From positions 744,001 to 808,000 of the forward strand of contig JASFAU010000014.1 in assembly GCA_039704465.1 (NCBI GenBank): DNA of 64,000 nt, given 5' to 3'. The notes under the pieces were generated by a model, which did not search any database, was not told the DNA's origin, and saw only the letters and a program-made list of their open reading frames with translations. Below are positions 1 to 10,015 of this stretch, one piece after another. This DNA comes from Plasmodiophora brassicae (taxonomy: Eukaryota > Endomyxa > Phytomyxea > Plasmodiophorida > Plasmodiophoridae). The number at the start of each line of letters is the position of its first letter. The first letter of the stretch is position 1. The position numbers were made by a program, and so were the translations under genes.

Positions 1-168
1 TGGCCGTACCGGTGCCAAGGAAGGAACGCGGGCGTCAGGTGCCTGTCAAGAAGGGGTCAGTCCGGCGTGGAACCCCAATGGACGCCAAGGCGGACGTCGT
101 ACGGGCAGAAGAACCTGGGGACGCCATGGTCCTGTTTGTCGTCGGGTTATTCCGTATGATCGAGCAGA

Positions 169-659
169 TCAGCTGGGCGAGGTTACCTCCGCGATCTGGT
201 TGTAGGTGCTGCCAGTGCCCCCTTCCATGATACGGCGCATGGCTTCACGGTAGGCGAGCCACTGGGCGTCCGTCATGCGGGACACTGACAGGCGCGTTGT
301 GATCGAGGCCGGCTCCTGGCCTTCGGGTCGAACGGCGGGTGAATCGACGCGCTCGGGCGCAGCTGGAGCACGAGTGGGGCGCTCCGTCACCGATCCACCA
401 CGACACACGTCGTTGCGGCAGTGGGCGGGCGTTGTCCCACACCTGACAAGTTTCAGGGTTGACGTCGCATAGACGACGTCAGCGACAGGACTGACCAGCC
501 GTACTGGCTACAGCACTCTCCTGGGCTACAGGCACTGTTGCCAAACTCGGGGCCACAGCGCCCGTCACCGCGGGGGCGTCCGGGGCATTGAGCGGTGACG
601 GCCCCGGCCAGGCAGATCGACAGCAGGACAAGGCAGCGTCGCGACAGCCCCATCGTCAA
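169..659 (-). CDS. secreted hevein-type chitin-binding (CBM18) protein
   Basis: Two exons, 659-496 and 442-169, joined across a 53-nt GT-AG intron (443-495). The start at 659 opens with a hydrophobic signal peptide ending near ...GAVTAQC. It is followed by one hevein/CBM18 domain: the first exon gives GRCGPEFGNSAC, the CC pair and SQYGW. Splicing supplies the missing WCGTTPAHC and NDVC cysteines, which is why I trust the join. The family binds chitin or N-acetylglucosamine oligomers outside the cell. A tail of about 75 residues without a recognised domain follows. An alternative ending exists: a 55-nt intron (132-186) would replace the last residues and move the stop to 57. No catalytic chitinase domain is visible, so a binding or wall-protecting role is inferred. 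Confidence 0.75.
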
Positions 660-925
660 ACGCAGCGACCGGTCGACGATGCGAAGTGACCGCGAATACC
701 GGACCGAACCAGACGTCGCCTAGCGGACGCCACACGACTGGCATGCTGTGCCGAGCGCCGCTGACGTTACGAAGCCGTTGTTCCTGCCCGGTCGGATACC
801 TGACAAATATCTGTGAAGACGAGCAGCCATGCGGCAAGCGGCGTCGGTCCCAATCGGGGCTCTAGAGGGGACGCTGTATAATTAAATGTAGTACGACTAC
901 TGGACCACCCTACCTACCTAGGAAC

Positions 926-3298
926 TTAGGGCAGAGGGGCGATATCCGAGTTGTCCAGCTCAGCGGCCAGGATCAGTGCCTCGATGTTCGTGCATGAGCC
1001 CGGACCGTGTTCCGCATGACGCTCACCTTCTTGGGTGGATGGCGCATGATCCGGCTCCTCGCCTCCTCGCGCAGGCCGGGTCGTCTCGGGGGCCAGGTAG
1101 CGGACGTCGGGCCTCGTCAGCTCGGGGAGCACTGACGAGCTAACGCCGCGAGTTAAACTCGACTTCTCCGTCTCCTGGAACTGCTCGAACTGCTCGGCCG
1201 ACCAGCTTCGAATGCGGGAGTTCAGCGTCTCCAATGGGCTCACGTTGCCGGTGAACATGGGCAGCCCGGTCTTCAGCAGCACTGACGTACGCAGGGAGCG
1301 GACGCAGGCGTCCAGCGCGAACTCGACGCAGCATCTCTGCTTGATCATCGCCAGCTTCCGCCACGTATACCTCTCGCCCTCGTTCTTGCAATACAGGTAA
1401 TGCTCGTGCGTTGGATTGTCCAGGAGCAGAGTGAACTGGTGACAGGATGGCTCCGGGAACAAAGTGACGTCGCCAACATACGTCTGCGCCACGACGCTCT
1501 CCAGGGTTAGAAACGAGCGTGGGGACAGCACGAGCGAAGCGATGCGGAGGAGCAGGTCTCGTAGCTCGTTACCGAAGAAAAATGTGGCTTTTGCGACCCA
1601 CGACGAGCTGGAACGCAGCGACAAATGTGGCTGGACGAACGGGACGACGTGAGGGTTGACTTGCGACACGATGTAATGGTTGACGTTGAACATTTCAGCC
1701 AAGCGCCTCACTGGAAGGTCGGAGTGGACGCTGCCGTCGTAGAAGCTGACTCCCTTCGGGAAGTACCGAGCAATCTTGCCATCGGACTGTTTGCATTTCA
1801 GCTCGACGGGCTTGAAGATGTACGGGATCGCGCAGCTGGCGCAAACAGCAGACCAAATCTGAACGGACAGTGAGCGCCCACGCCTTGCGACATACACGCC
1901 CCCGTATCGACTCACGAGCACGTTCGGAGCCGTCAAATAGTTCAACAGCAATGGTTCGCCTTCGCATTCGCTTGATGACGTGACCGCAATGTTAAGAATC
2001 CGCCCGGTGCGGACATACGCCTCCCAGAATGTGAAGTCGCCCACGTTTTCAGTGACGCACGCTTGCATGATGTCCATGTCGAAGAAGTACCCTTCGTGGA
2101 CAAACCGCTCCAGTTTCCGCATCACGTTCGATTTACTGGAAGGGAACACGTCCAGGTGCGGGGCGTAATCGCGCGATAGCACAGCCAACTCGGCATCGGT
2201 TCGCGTCCCGACCATGGCAGCAAATATCGACCCAACACTGGAGCCCGAAATGACGCGAGGAAGGACGCCATTGTTGACCAGTGCGGTGATAACACCTGCC
2301 GATCGGTTACCGACCCGCAACTTGGGCGCGAAATGGTTAAGTGCTTACCTGCGTGATACAGCCCCAACGTAGATCCACCGCTAAGAAGAAGCGCTGAACG
2401 TCCAAACGCGTGCCGTGCCTCAGTGAAGAACGCCAGCTTGCGCATGACCGATATCCCGCTGGTCGTATCATTCGCAACGAAATCGATGGAACGCGCAACC
2501 TGATAGGTATACTCTTCGACCTAACGCGACATGCTATTAGAAACAACGCTCCGCACGTTTCCATGCAGGCAGTTGTTGTTGTACCAAGGTCTTGGTGCCT
2601 ACGTCATGCTCAGACCTGAGTACCCGGTTGGGGCGACAGCGACCTTACCAGATCGAAGGTATTCATACAGCATGGGGTTATCGATGCCCCCCAAGTTCCG
2701 CGATAAATGAGAACGCAAGAAGTCCATCAGCGGTTCGATGTCGTGCTGCTCATGATACTTGCGAAGCGTGCTCAGGTTATCCCTGATGCGGGCATGGTCG
2801 TACAGGTCGGACTCGTCGACGTCTTTCCACGACAGTCGCCCGGTCAACTGGTCCAGGTCGCAGGCGGCCTGATGCCAGGCCTCGAACGACGTCGCGCGTC
2901 TCATTGCGTTCTTCAGATCCGCGACCTGTTTCTGCAACCAGATCGTCGGGCCCTGTCCCGGGTTTCATCCGCCACGCGAACACGTACAGCGTATGCGCTT
3001 CGATGCGTAACGAACTTCCACAGCCAGTTGAACCGCGCCCTGAGCAGGCTGCGAAGTTTCCTGCATCCGAAATGCACAACGTACAGCATCAGCAGAGCGA
3101 GCGAGTGCCGCGCAATCACCTGCTGGGGATGTCAGCGAGCGCGCGTGGGAATCCCGTTCGGCGACTCCGTACGCGCGCCAGGAGGTCGGGCGCCACGATC
3201 CACATCAGGAACCGGGCGTTGACGGCCAGGACCCGCATGACGATCGCCTTGACCCGCAGAACCCATCCGCGACGCCCGCCCGCGCCGGACCGCAGCAT
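926..3298 (-). CDS. SDP1: patatin-domain triacylglycerol lipase with DUF3336 (SDP1/TGL type)
   Basis: Six exons: 3298-3173, 3119-2988, 2931-2649, 2598-2585, 2520-2349 and 2295-926, giving about 698 residues. The N-terminus has hydrophobic stretches (roughly residues 12-60). Next comes the DUF3336 region (W...AA..LD.L.G...WK, SRNLGGIDNPMLYEY, GTKTL). The patatin fold shows the oxyanion loop LLLSGGSTLGL, the nucleophile elbow GSSVGS and the catalytic Asp in DGSVHSDLP. This architecture is that of plant SDP1 and yeast Tgl3/4/5, which release fatty acids from lipid-droplet triacylglycerol. Exon 4 is only 14 nt, yet it supplies the conserved GTK motif. The start is the first ATG in the open first exon; an extra upstream exon (ATG at 3507) cannot be excluded. 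The C-terminal 130 residues are polar and unassigned. Confidence 0.85.
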
Positions 3299-3488
3299 CG
3301 CCGCGTCGTCGCCGTCGCCGCCGCTGCCTCCACGTTGGCCGAATGATCGAGACACGTCGCCCCCCGCCCGCGGACGGTGCGGAACGTGACCGCAACTACT
3401 TTCTGCGCGACTCCACCACGCGCCGAGATGATCGCCCGGCGCAGGGGAACCATACGTCCGTCGTGCATCATCTCAAGGTAGCCGGAAC

Positions 3489-3560
3489 GTGAGTCATGGA
3501 TGTGCATCGTCCACGGGACGGTTCAGGAAACGCTCCGATCAATGGAGATCGCGCGTCTAG
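3489..3560 (+). repeat. left arm of a 72-bp inverted repeat
   Basis: This stretch matches the reverse complement of 4218-4288 at roughly 85 percent by eye. The shared core reads tggatgtgcatcgtccacgg and continues through a further 40 bp. Both arms translate to a similar opening (MCIVHGTVQE), but only the left arm continues into an open frame with a hydrophobic stretch (3500-3742). Confidence 0.7.
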
Positions 3561-4217
3561 TATGGGTGGCGCTGGGCGTTGTTTCTGCAGTATTCTACCT
3601 TCGTTCGTGCTGCATGCAACGGCGGCGCCGGGGGACGACACCTAGGCGCCCTGTTCTTGCTGCGGATGCACCCACGCTTCTGCACTGCAGAGAACCGCTC
3701 CTGTCCGAAACAGTCACCCGCCCAGCACGATGCGCCGTGTGAGTACCCGCGTGCGCCCGACAATGCTGCCCATCTGCGTCCTGTGCGTTCGGTCTGAACA
3801 ACACCCCTGCGAACCTGAAACGTTCAGCTGCCAAAGTCTCTCCGGCAGTTGTTGACATGCAAGTAAATTGTCGCTGTATCCAACTTTAGCCAGTTCTAGA
3901 TCAACCTTCTGTGCTGTCGACTGCGGAACCTTCTGACAATGCCACGAAGCCTGACGCGATTTTCGTCTGTCAGACAGCATCGTCACTGGCGTGAACGTTA
4001 TTGACCTGAATGCCGTGCCGTCTTGATTAGGTCGTACAGATTGTCGCTGGAGCATGTTGCTGCCCAGGAGCACCCGAGTAGAACGACCGCTATAAGTACC
4101 GCCACAGGCAACAAACGCATTGATGGCTTCGCTTTGGCGACCACCCACTGTGCAATGCGCAACGGTACCACTCGCGATCACCGCTCGCCCTGCTTGAAAT
4201 CTCTCGCAACGGGTCCG

Positions 4218-4288
4218 TTGGACGCGAGATCCCCATTGGTCGGAGCGACTCCTGAACCGTTCCGTGGACGATGCACATCCACGTCTCA
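4218..4288 (-). repeat. right arm of a 72-bp inverted repeat
   Basis: Reverse-complement partner of 3489-3560. The reading frame beyond the repeat differs from the left arm, so this looks like a duplicated fragment rather than a second gene. Confidence 0.7.
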
Positions 4289-4371
4289 TCTGAGCGTATG
4301 TATTCGTCCTGCATGCATGTTCGGGTATCGTCAATGGCGGTTGGCCCTGGTTTACAGGCGCTTCAGCGTGG

Positions 4372-5786
4372 TTAATCGCTGTACTCAGGGACAGCATGCG
4401 TCAGGATTTCACCGACTGCGCCCAAGGTGATCGCATCGGATTGAACGATCGACTGGACGAGGTCTAGAAGCGTGTCGCGGGCGTACTGATGAAACACGCC
4501 CTTGAACTTCCCTTCGATCAGGGACTCGTCGTAGTCGGGCTAACGAGGACCTTGACGAAAATCGCGGATAACTGGCGCAAGGTGAGTCGCTCCTCAACAG
4601 GAAGGTGCCGCTGCCAGATGATGACACGGGCGATCAAGTCGGAGATTTCCTTTACCAGGCCTGTGCGACCTTTGTCGAGCTGAGCGAGGTAATATTCCAT
4701 GCATTTGGTCGAGCCGCCGGCCAGTGAATCGACGATGTGACTGGGGAATACCGGGTGCCCATGACGGGCGGCATCTTTCAGCCAGGTTAACAGCAGGAAC
4801 CCAGCAGCACGTTTCGTGGCGCCATCAAGCGGTTTCGACAAAGTCCCCTGAACTCGGGACGCGAATCCTTTTAAGACATCTGCAACGATACGCTCTGTTT
4901 CCTGCCTGTTCTTCTGCGCCAGCTGTACATCATCGAATGGGCCGAACAAGCCCACCACTTGACCGGCGACGAAATCGGTTTCCCCATGGCGGATCGTGTT
5001 GATCAGAACACGAACAACGGGGTGAATAACGTCGTTGTCGAATGCGCTCGAGTAAGGACCATAGACGGGGAACGTCCATGCAGGCATATACACCACACTG
5101 TTTGAAGACACTTTCCATGGGCTTTGCTGTCGATGGAATCGAAGCAACGCTCCCTGACTGATAGAGCGCTCGTTCATCCGGCCTCCCAGTCCCTGATTCT
5201 GCACCGGTCTAGTGGTGCGCGTCGATCCCTGGAGCTGGACTCGAGGTACAACTTTCGTATGCGACGTCGGTGTCATCAGGCTCGTCTTTGACTTGGTTCC
5301 CGCTGTTTCCATCGTTCCTTCTCGAATATGCTTCGGAGGGCGCTCTGACGATACCAGTTTCCGACCTGAGCCAGATTTTCTGGAGAATATCAGTTTCCAG
5401 TTGGAGATAGAGGCAAGCCATCCTCGTTTCCTGTCCACTGTAGGACCGGAATGAGACGTCGAGGGCGAGTCGTGCGCGCGTGTCGGCTGCCGAGGCGCCG
5501 GTATCACAGGCGCTAGAGGGCGACCGTCCAGCCACCCGAGCCTCTTTTGAGCTGCTGTAGTGGGCGGTGTTATCAGGAAACGGCCGTCCAGCCATCCGAA
5601 CTGGCCCAGCTTGGATGGCATTGGGCTAGCGTATGGTGCCTGCAGAGGACGGCTTCTCATGTCTGGGACCGAAAGTGACTTACGAACCACGGAAGAAGTC
5701 TTCTGATTCACTAGCGTTCGAACAGCAGACACGAAAATGTGCAGCAGCACGGCATGGGCGAACCAGTACGACACGAAGCAACGCAT
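4372..5786 (-). CDS. unassigned protein, helical C-terminus, two GWLDGR repeats
   Basis: A long open frame on the minus strand. The chosen ATG at 5786 starts a hydrophobic segment (MRCFVSYWFAHAVLLHIF), possibly a signal anchor. The motif GWLDGR occurs twice, about 20 residues apart, near residues 60-80, in a region rich in Ser, Thr and Pro. The C-terminal 200 residues look helical, and the stretch LTLRQLSAIF resembles the last helices of a RhoGAP domain. No arginine-finger motif is visible, so I do not claim that function. To reach the last 55 residues (ending PEYSD) the frame must shift by two. A 59-nt intron 4540-4598 does this, but a 17-nt intron or a true frameshift are alternatives. The gene body is less GC-rich than its neighbours. 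Confidence 0.5.
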
Positions 5787-6379
5787 GACGAGCGGTGGTG
5801 ACGCACTAGCCGACGACGATGTGAATCGTCTGGAACTACCGTACACTTGGGGCCAAGTTTTGCGAACACCGCCACGCGCGCGCACGGAGACCCGGACCAA
5901 CTCAGGTGCCAAATATAGACGTTGCGCAGTGCGCAGAACGGTAATATTCTTCAGTAGGTAGAGAGAACATTCGGCAAACGAGGGATACGTCGTCGGCTGA
6001 GAAGACCCGAACCGATCTGGCGACTTCCGGAAGGGAGTGATGTACACATGCGGCAAGACAGGGGCATGCAGGGCTGGACGGTGACGCAAAGCGTTGCCAC
6101 AGACCTATCGATTGCTAATGCGTCCTTGATGGCCTGCGCCCTGCTGGGTGCGGATGCTGTGCCGAAGTGTCCGCAGTGACATAACGAACAGTCCATAATC
6201 CAGATCCGAATATAAGCAAAGAGATCGCAATGACGTTCCAAATGAAGGATTCAGAGTAGTTTTTGAAGCCCGAACACCCAGCATGGCCAGTCATGGCATT
6301 AGAACGTACTGTAACATTCATTCGTAAGACACATAGGAATTGGCCAATGAGAAACAGATTGTTCCGATGCGGACGACAT
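5787..6379. other. intergenic, nothing supported
   Basis: It separates two minus-strand genes and holds the promoter side of the unassigned gene. In-frame extension of the downstream gene upstream of its ATG lacks an ATG. No repeat or RNA gene was recognised. Confidence 0.4.
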
Positions 6380-7462
6380 CTACACGCTGCCGATGTTGAC
6401 GTGGGAATTGAGGGCGTTCGTCGCGTGCCGATCGTCGTTCTGCGTTGCCGAATGCGTTGTCTTCATTTGCGCGTCGGTAACCCTCCCGCCTGTGGTCGAC
6501 TGATTATCGAAACCGCTGGTGAAGGCAGCACCACGTGAACCCGCCGCGTTCGGACCCTCTAGCTGGCTAGTCCCAAAGTTGGAACCTTTCATCCAGTTCG
6601 ACTGCAGGTCGGTAACGGGCCCGTTCGCCATGACGTGGCTCGACTGGTCGGTGACCTCGTTGTTGGTCAACGAGCTGCGCTGAGTCCCACTTGTATCGGA
6701 TGCCGTCTGCCCTTGCGCCGCCAACGGTGACACGGCCTGGTTCGAGTTCAGGTTGCTGGTTCCCACATGATCGTGGGTTGCGGCGTGGTTCGCATTGCCA
6801 TTGAAGTGGTTATCGACGGCGGTGTCCTTGCTGATAACGTTGGCGCGATCACGAGTAGTGGCGAACTGATTGTTGAACTGGCCAGCGGAAGCGCCCAACG
6901 GGTTGATAGCGGCTGAGTTCGAGGACGACGCCGCGGCCGCGCCGCGATCAAGACCGTCCTGCTGGAAGTCGAAAGAGTCCAAGTCCTGGTGCAAGTTTCG
7001 ACTTCCCACAGAGCTGTGATGTTTCTGGAACGATGCGGACTTGTCGAGCGAGCCGGTCGCTGTTCCAGGGGAGATCGCGGACGCGCTGTTCAGGTTCGCG
7101 TTGTTGGTCCCGATCTCATCAACCGCCTCCGAACCTGTAAGGCCCTGGTTCGCAGAACGTATCGCATTTATGTTCGAGTTCCCATTCGAGAAGGTCGACT
7201 TGAAGTCCTTGTTGGAGCCACCGAAGGCCGCACCGCCAGGCAGGATCGAAGCGTCGCTCCCCGCCGAATTAATCTGGTTGCCCTTGGCGAACGCCGCATC
7301 AGCCACAACATTGTTGTTCTGCAGCACGTTACTGGCGGTATTCGTGTTGCTCCCGCGATGGTACGCATTGTTGCTGCCGCTGTTCAAGTTGCCCATGCTG
7401 ACTTGCGCATCGCTGTGCGCCGCCAGAAGAGCGCCCACTGCGAGCAGGAACACGGTCCTCAT
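6380..7462 (-). CDS. secreted Asn/Ser/Gly-rich low-complexity protein
   Basis: Single exon of 360 residues starting at the ATG of a clean signal peptide (MRTVFLLAVGALLAAHSDA, cut before Q). The open frame extends 264 nt further upstream, but the signal peptide decides the start. The mature chain is almost wholly Asn, Ser, Gly, Ala and Thr, with spaced short motifs such as NLNS, SNTN and GNQINSA. It has no cysteines, no transmembrane segment and no recognised domain. A cell-wall, spore-coat or matrix role is plausible but inferred only from secretion and composition. It is transcribed away from ATPAF1, whose start lies 270 bp away, so the two may share a promoter region. Confidence 0.65.
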   Translation of the reverse strand: MRTVFLLAVGALLAAHSDAQVSMGNLNSGSNNAYHRGSNTNTASNVLQNNNVVADAAFAKGNQINSAGSDASILPGGAAFGGSNKDFKSTFSNGNSNINAIRSANQGLTGSEAVDEIGTNNANLNSASAISPGTATGSLDKSASFQKHHSSVGSRNLHQDLDSFDFQQDGLDRGAAAASSSNSAAINPLGASAGQFNNQFATTRDRANVISKDTAVDNHFNGNANHAATHDHVGTSNLNSNQAVSPLAAQGQTASDTSGTQRSSLTNNEVTDQSSHVMANGPVTDLQSNWMKGSNFGTSQLEGPNAAGSRGAAFTSGFDNQSTTGGRVTDAQMKTTHSATQNDDRHATNALNSHVNIGSV

Positions 7463-7731
7463 TCGTACGTTGACGATAACGGAGTGGCACCGATCGACGA
7501 CGACGGCGCCGCCGGAGTCGTCGGCTGCCTCTCCGAGTTCCGGTCTATTTCTGTCGAGGGGACCCTCTCGGCTCCACAAGCAGCCCATCCGATGCGCAAA
7601 AGTGCCACGGGCCGAACGCGGCTGCCCATTCACGCCGAACGGAAACACTTCATGGTGCGTTCCGAAACCTTCGGGATGCGCTGCAGTCGTTATTTCGTAA
7701 CTCCGCGGCACGCTTCGATCGGCCATCGTCG

Positions 7732-8336
7732 ATGTCGGCCCGTCGTCCGGGGAAGGGCGCCGTCCGATTGCTGAAGGATCTGGTGAAGCTGCCGCTGCTG
7801 GACCGGTCGTCCTGTTCGCCGCTGGAGGTACGACGGATCTGGAACGAGTTCCATGCGGAGCAGGACATGTCGCTGGGCCGCATCGTTGAGCCCGCCCGCC
7901 TCCGCCTCATCACCGAACGTGCTGTCCGCTGCCCCATGTTCATGATCCCGATATGGCGAAAAGGCGTACGTCCAGGATCCGTCGCTGCACGCCGATGCTG
8001 ACAACGCGATGGGTCTAGAATTTCTTCTGCCTCGTGAGCCAGTTCCACGCCAACTGGTTCCTGGTCACCACGCTGGAGTCGTTCCAGACGAACGGCGACA
8101 ATGCGAGGCCGGCGATGATGGTCACACTGTACGACGAGCTGTGCGTCACCAAGGACGCCGGGCTGGTGCGCGGCGACGTCATCTGGGCCGTCACGAAACG
8201 CGAAGCGGAACGCGTCACCGACCTGCTCCTGCACTACTACTCGTCGGCCGAGTACAACGTCGTCCGCGACTTCAACGAGCGCCCGTCGACGTTCGACGTG
8301 AACAAGTTCGTCCGGGAGAACCTGCCGACCACGTAA
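7732..8336 (+). CDS. ATPAF1: ATP synthase F1 assembly factor 1 (ATP11/ATPAF1)
   Basis: Two exons, 7732-7965 and 8019-8336, joined over a 53-nt intron into 183 residues. Known family role: a mitochondrial chaperone that binds free F1 beta subunits and prevents their aggregation during ATP synthase assembly. The sequence shows IWNEFH near the start, the MFMIPIW strand, and after splicing the family block NFFCLVSQFHANW. VTLYDELCVTKDAGLVRGD then matches the ATP11 pattern of YTEL...KGIVL.RG. The C-terminal helix LLLHYYSS is also typical. The protein is short and begins without an obvious long targeting peptide. An earlier start is not visible. It ends 28 bp before the stop of the convergent mitochondrial carrier gene. 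Confidence 0.85.
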
Positions 8337-8364
8337 CGTTGTATACGCCGATGCCCGTTCTGTA

Positions 8365-9475
8365 TCACCTCAGGATCATCTTGCCGACTTCGTACGACGA
8401 GATCATGATGGCGCAGGCCGGGGCGACCTTGGCAACGCGCGGCGCCAGGCCGACGAACAGGCTGCCGACGCCCTCGCCGTGCAGGATCTCCCGCAGCAGC
8501 GTCAGCGTCGACTTGGCCGGCGCGTTGTTCATCCGGGCGACCTGCCGGCGCACCTTGATCACGTCGAACGGCGTCGTGACGGCTGCGGCGAACGCGCCCG
8601 ACATCGTGCCCGCCCCGAACGACGTTAGCGCGGCCGCCTGCAACGGCGTCATCTCGGATGCATAATAACGTTGCAGGTGGCGCAGGCGCGGGCGCAGCAT
8701 CTCGAACCCGGACCAGTAGATGGCCGAGAACGGGATGTCCCGGAACAGGGTGGGCGGCAGGCCCTGGAACAGGACCCGGATGCCGCTGACGCGGCACTCA
8801 CCGACCGTTTCCTTGACGACGTTGCTGACCAGGGAGAACGCCGACTCGGGGCGGCCACGATGCGCCATGACGCGCGTCCGAACCAGCTCGATGGGGGAGA
8901 CCATGGTCGCCGCCCCCGTCCGGGCGATGGCGCCCGACAGAGCGGGTGCACATGGGATTGCGTTCGCCATGAGCGTTTCGCGCATTTCGTCGTAGCTGGC
9001 AAAGTAGATGACGGTGGACGGGATGGACTGAGCCAGCGTCGGGCCGAGCCCTCGCCAGAGCGTGGTGAAGCCTTCGGAGCGCACGAGGCGGAACATGGAC
9101 ATGAAGGTGCTCTCCGAGGCGCGGATCATCTGCGGCTGGTTGCACCGGTGGCACCACAGCTCGCCGTCGTTCAACCCGTTCGAGAACCGGTACGTGAAAC
9201 CGCCTGGTCCGCACGGCTCGACATGAACAGATTGGGGACACACAGGTCGCGGGACGAAGATCTCACCTCCGCTCAGGCCGGTCATCTGCGATTGCAGCCG
9301 CGTCTTGACCACATCCAGTGGCGTACACAGTCTATACATAGCAGACGCGATAAGCAAAATCAACTCATCGCCTCGACGAGATCACATACATGGACGTCAG
9401 GAGCGCGCCAAACGACGCGGACCCGAGGCGTATCGATCGCGGTATGGCGGCTGGGGCGGGTTCGGAATCGCCCAT
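8365..9475 (-). CDS. SLC25A39: mitochondrial carrier, SLC25A39/SLC25A40 (Mtm1) type
   Basis: Two exons, 9475-9390 and 9331-8365, 350 residues. The short first exon (MGDSEPAPAAIP...) ends in the first membrane helix; splicing over 58 nt gives GALLTSILCTPLDVVKTRLQ. Three carrier signatures follow in order: TPLDVVKTRLQ, SPIELVRTRV and TPFDVIKVRRQ. Each is followed by the typical G-rich second half (LWRGLGPTLAQSIPST, LFQGLPPTLFRDIPFS, LFVGLAPRVAKVAPA). The spacer with CHRCNQPQ between helices 1 and 2 is a feature of the SLC25A39/40/Mtm1 group, which is needed for glutathione import and for manganese/iron handling in mitochondria. Located in the inner mitochondrial membrane. The assignment to this subgroup is firm; which vertebrate paralogue it matches is not resolvable. 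Confidence 0.88.
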
Positions 9476-10015
9476 TGTGGAGCGCGCCTGCACGGGCGAA
9501 GGTACTCGCGCGGGTGCGTACTAGGCAGGAGGCAGTCGACGGACTCGTGCTGCAATCGTCGCGGACTGCGCAGGCAGCAAGCAGACTGCGCGCGCGATAG
9601 GAAATTGGCGACACCGCTGCGGCTTCCCCCGTATACTCGGGCCACCGGACTGGGTTCCGCTGCCGCACCCACTGCCACAGCCTACGTTAACAGCAGTGGG
9701 GCAGATGCCAACGGCCCCCGATTCCGGTTCCGATCTCCCACCGTGACTCATCAGCGTCAGTATTGTGCGTTAACATCTGCTCATCGATGCCGAGCGGGGG
9801 GCGAATTTGGGGCAACCAACGCCTAATTTCGCTGCGCATGGCCTGCAATTCGTTTTCAAGTCGAACGAAGCCGGCCTCCATATATGCATTGGGTCTTTGG
9901 CAACTTGTTTACCCAGCGGACGGAACTGCACTGCGGCACCGCGGACTGTGATGTCTTTCGATGTCCGTGGCGGAGTCCGTGACGGCGCCCGCGTTCCTGC
10001 AGTAACGTGACTACG
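9476..10015. other. divergent intergenic region between the SLC25 carrier and NOL10
   Basis: A 540-bp region with transcription leaving on both sides. It presumably holds both promoters. Several short open frames on both strands have no matching families. I see no repeat, RNA gene or clear motif. Confidence 0.4.

Larger units (their letters stand above)
3299..4371. other. 1.1-kb stretch without a confident gene
   Basis: It holds the 72-bp inverted repeat pair. There is also a weak plus-strand open frame at 3500-3742 (80 residues, with a hydrophobic segment IARLVWVALGVVSAVF) that I cannot assign. The 5' region of the lipase gene lies at its left edge. I see no other supported feature. Confidence 0.5.

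Noticed and set aside
565..837. Minus-strand open frame of 90 residues upstream of the hevein gene
   Set aside because: Overlaps the signal-peptide exon in another frame and has no domain or topology signal.
6989..7774. Long plus-strand frames (up to 261 residues) over the Asn/Ser-rich gene
   Set aside because: Antisense shadows; the minus frame has a proper signal peptide and the expected low-complexity composition.
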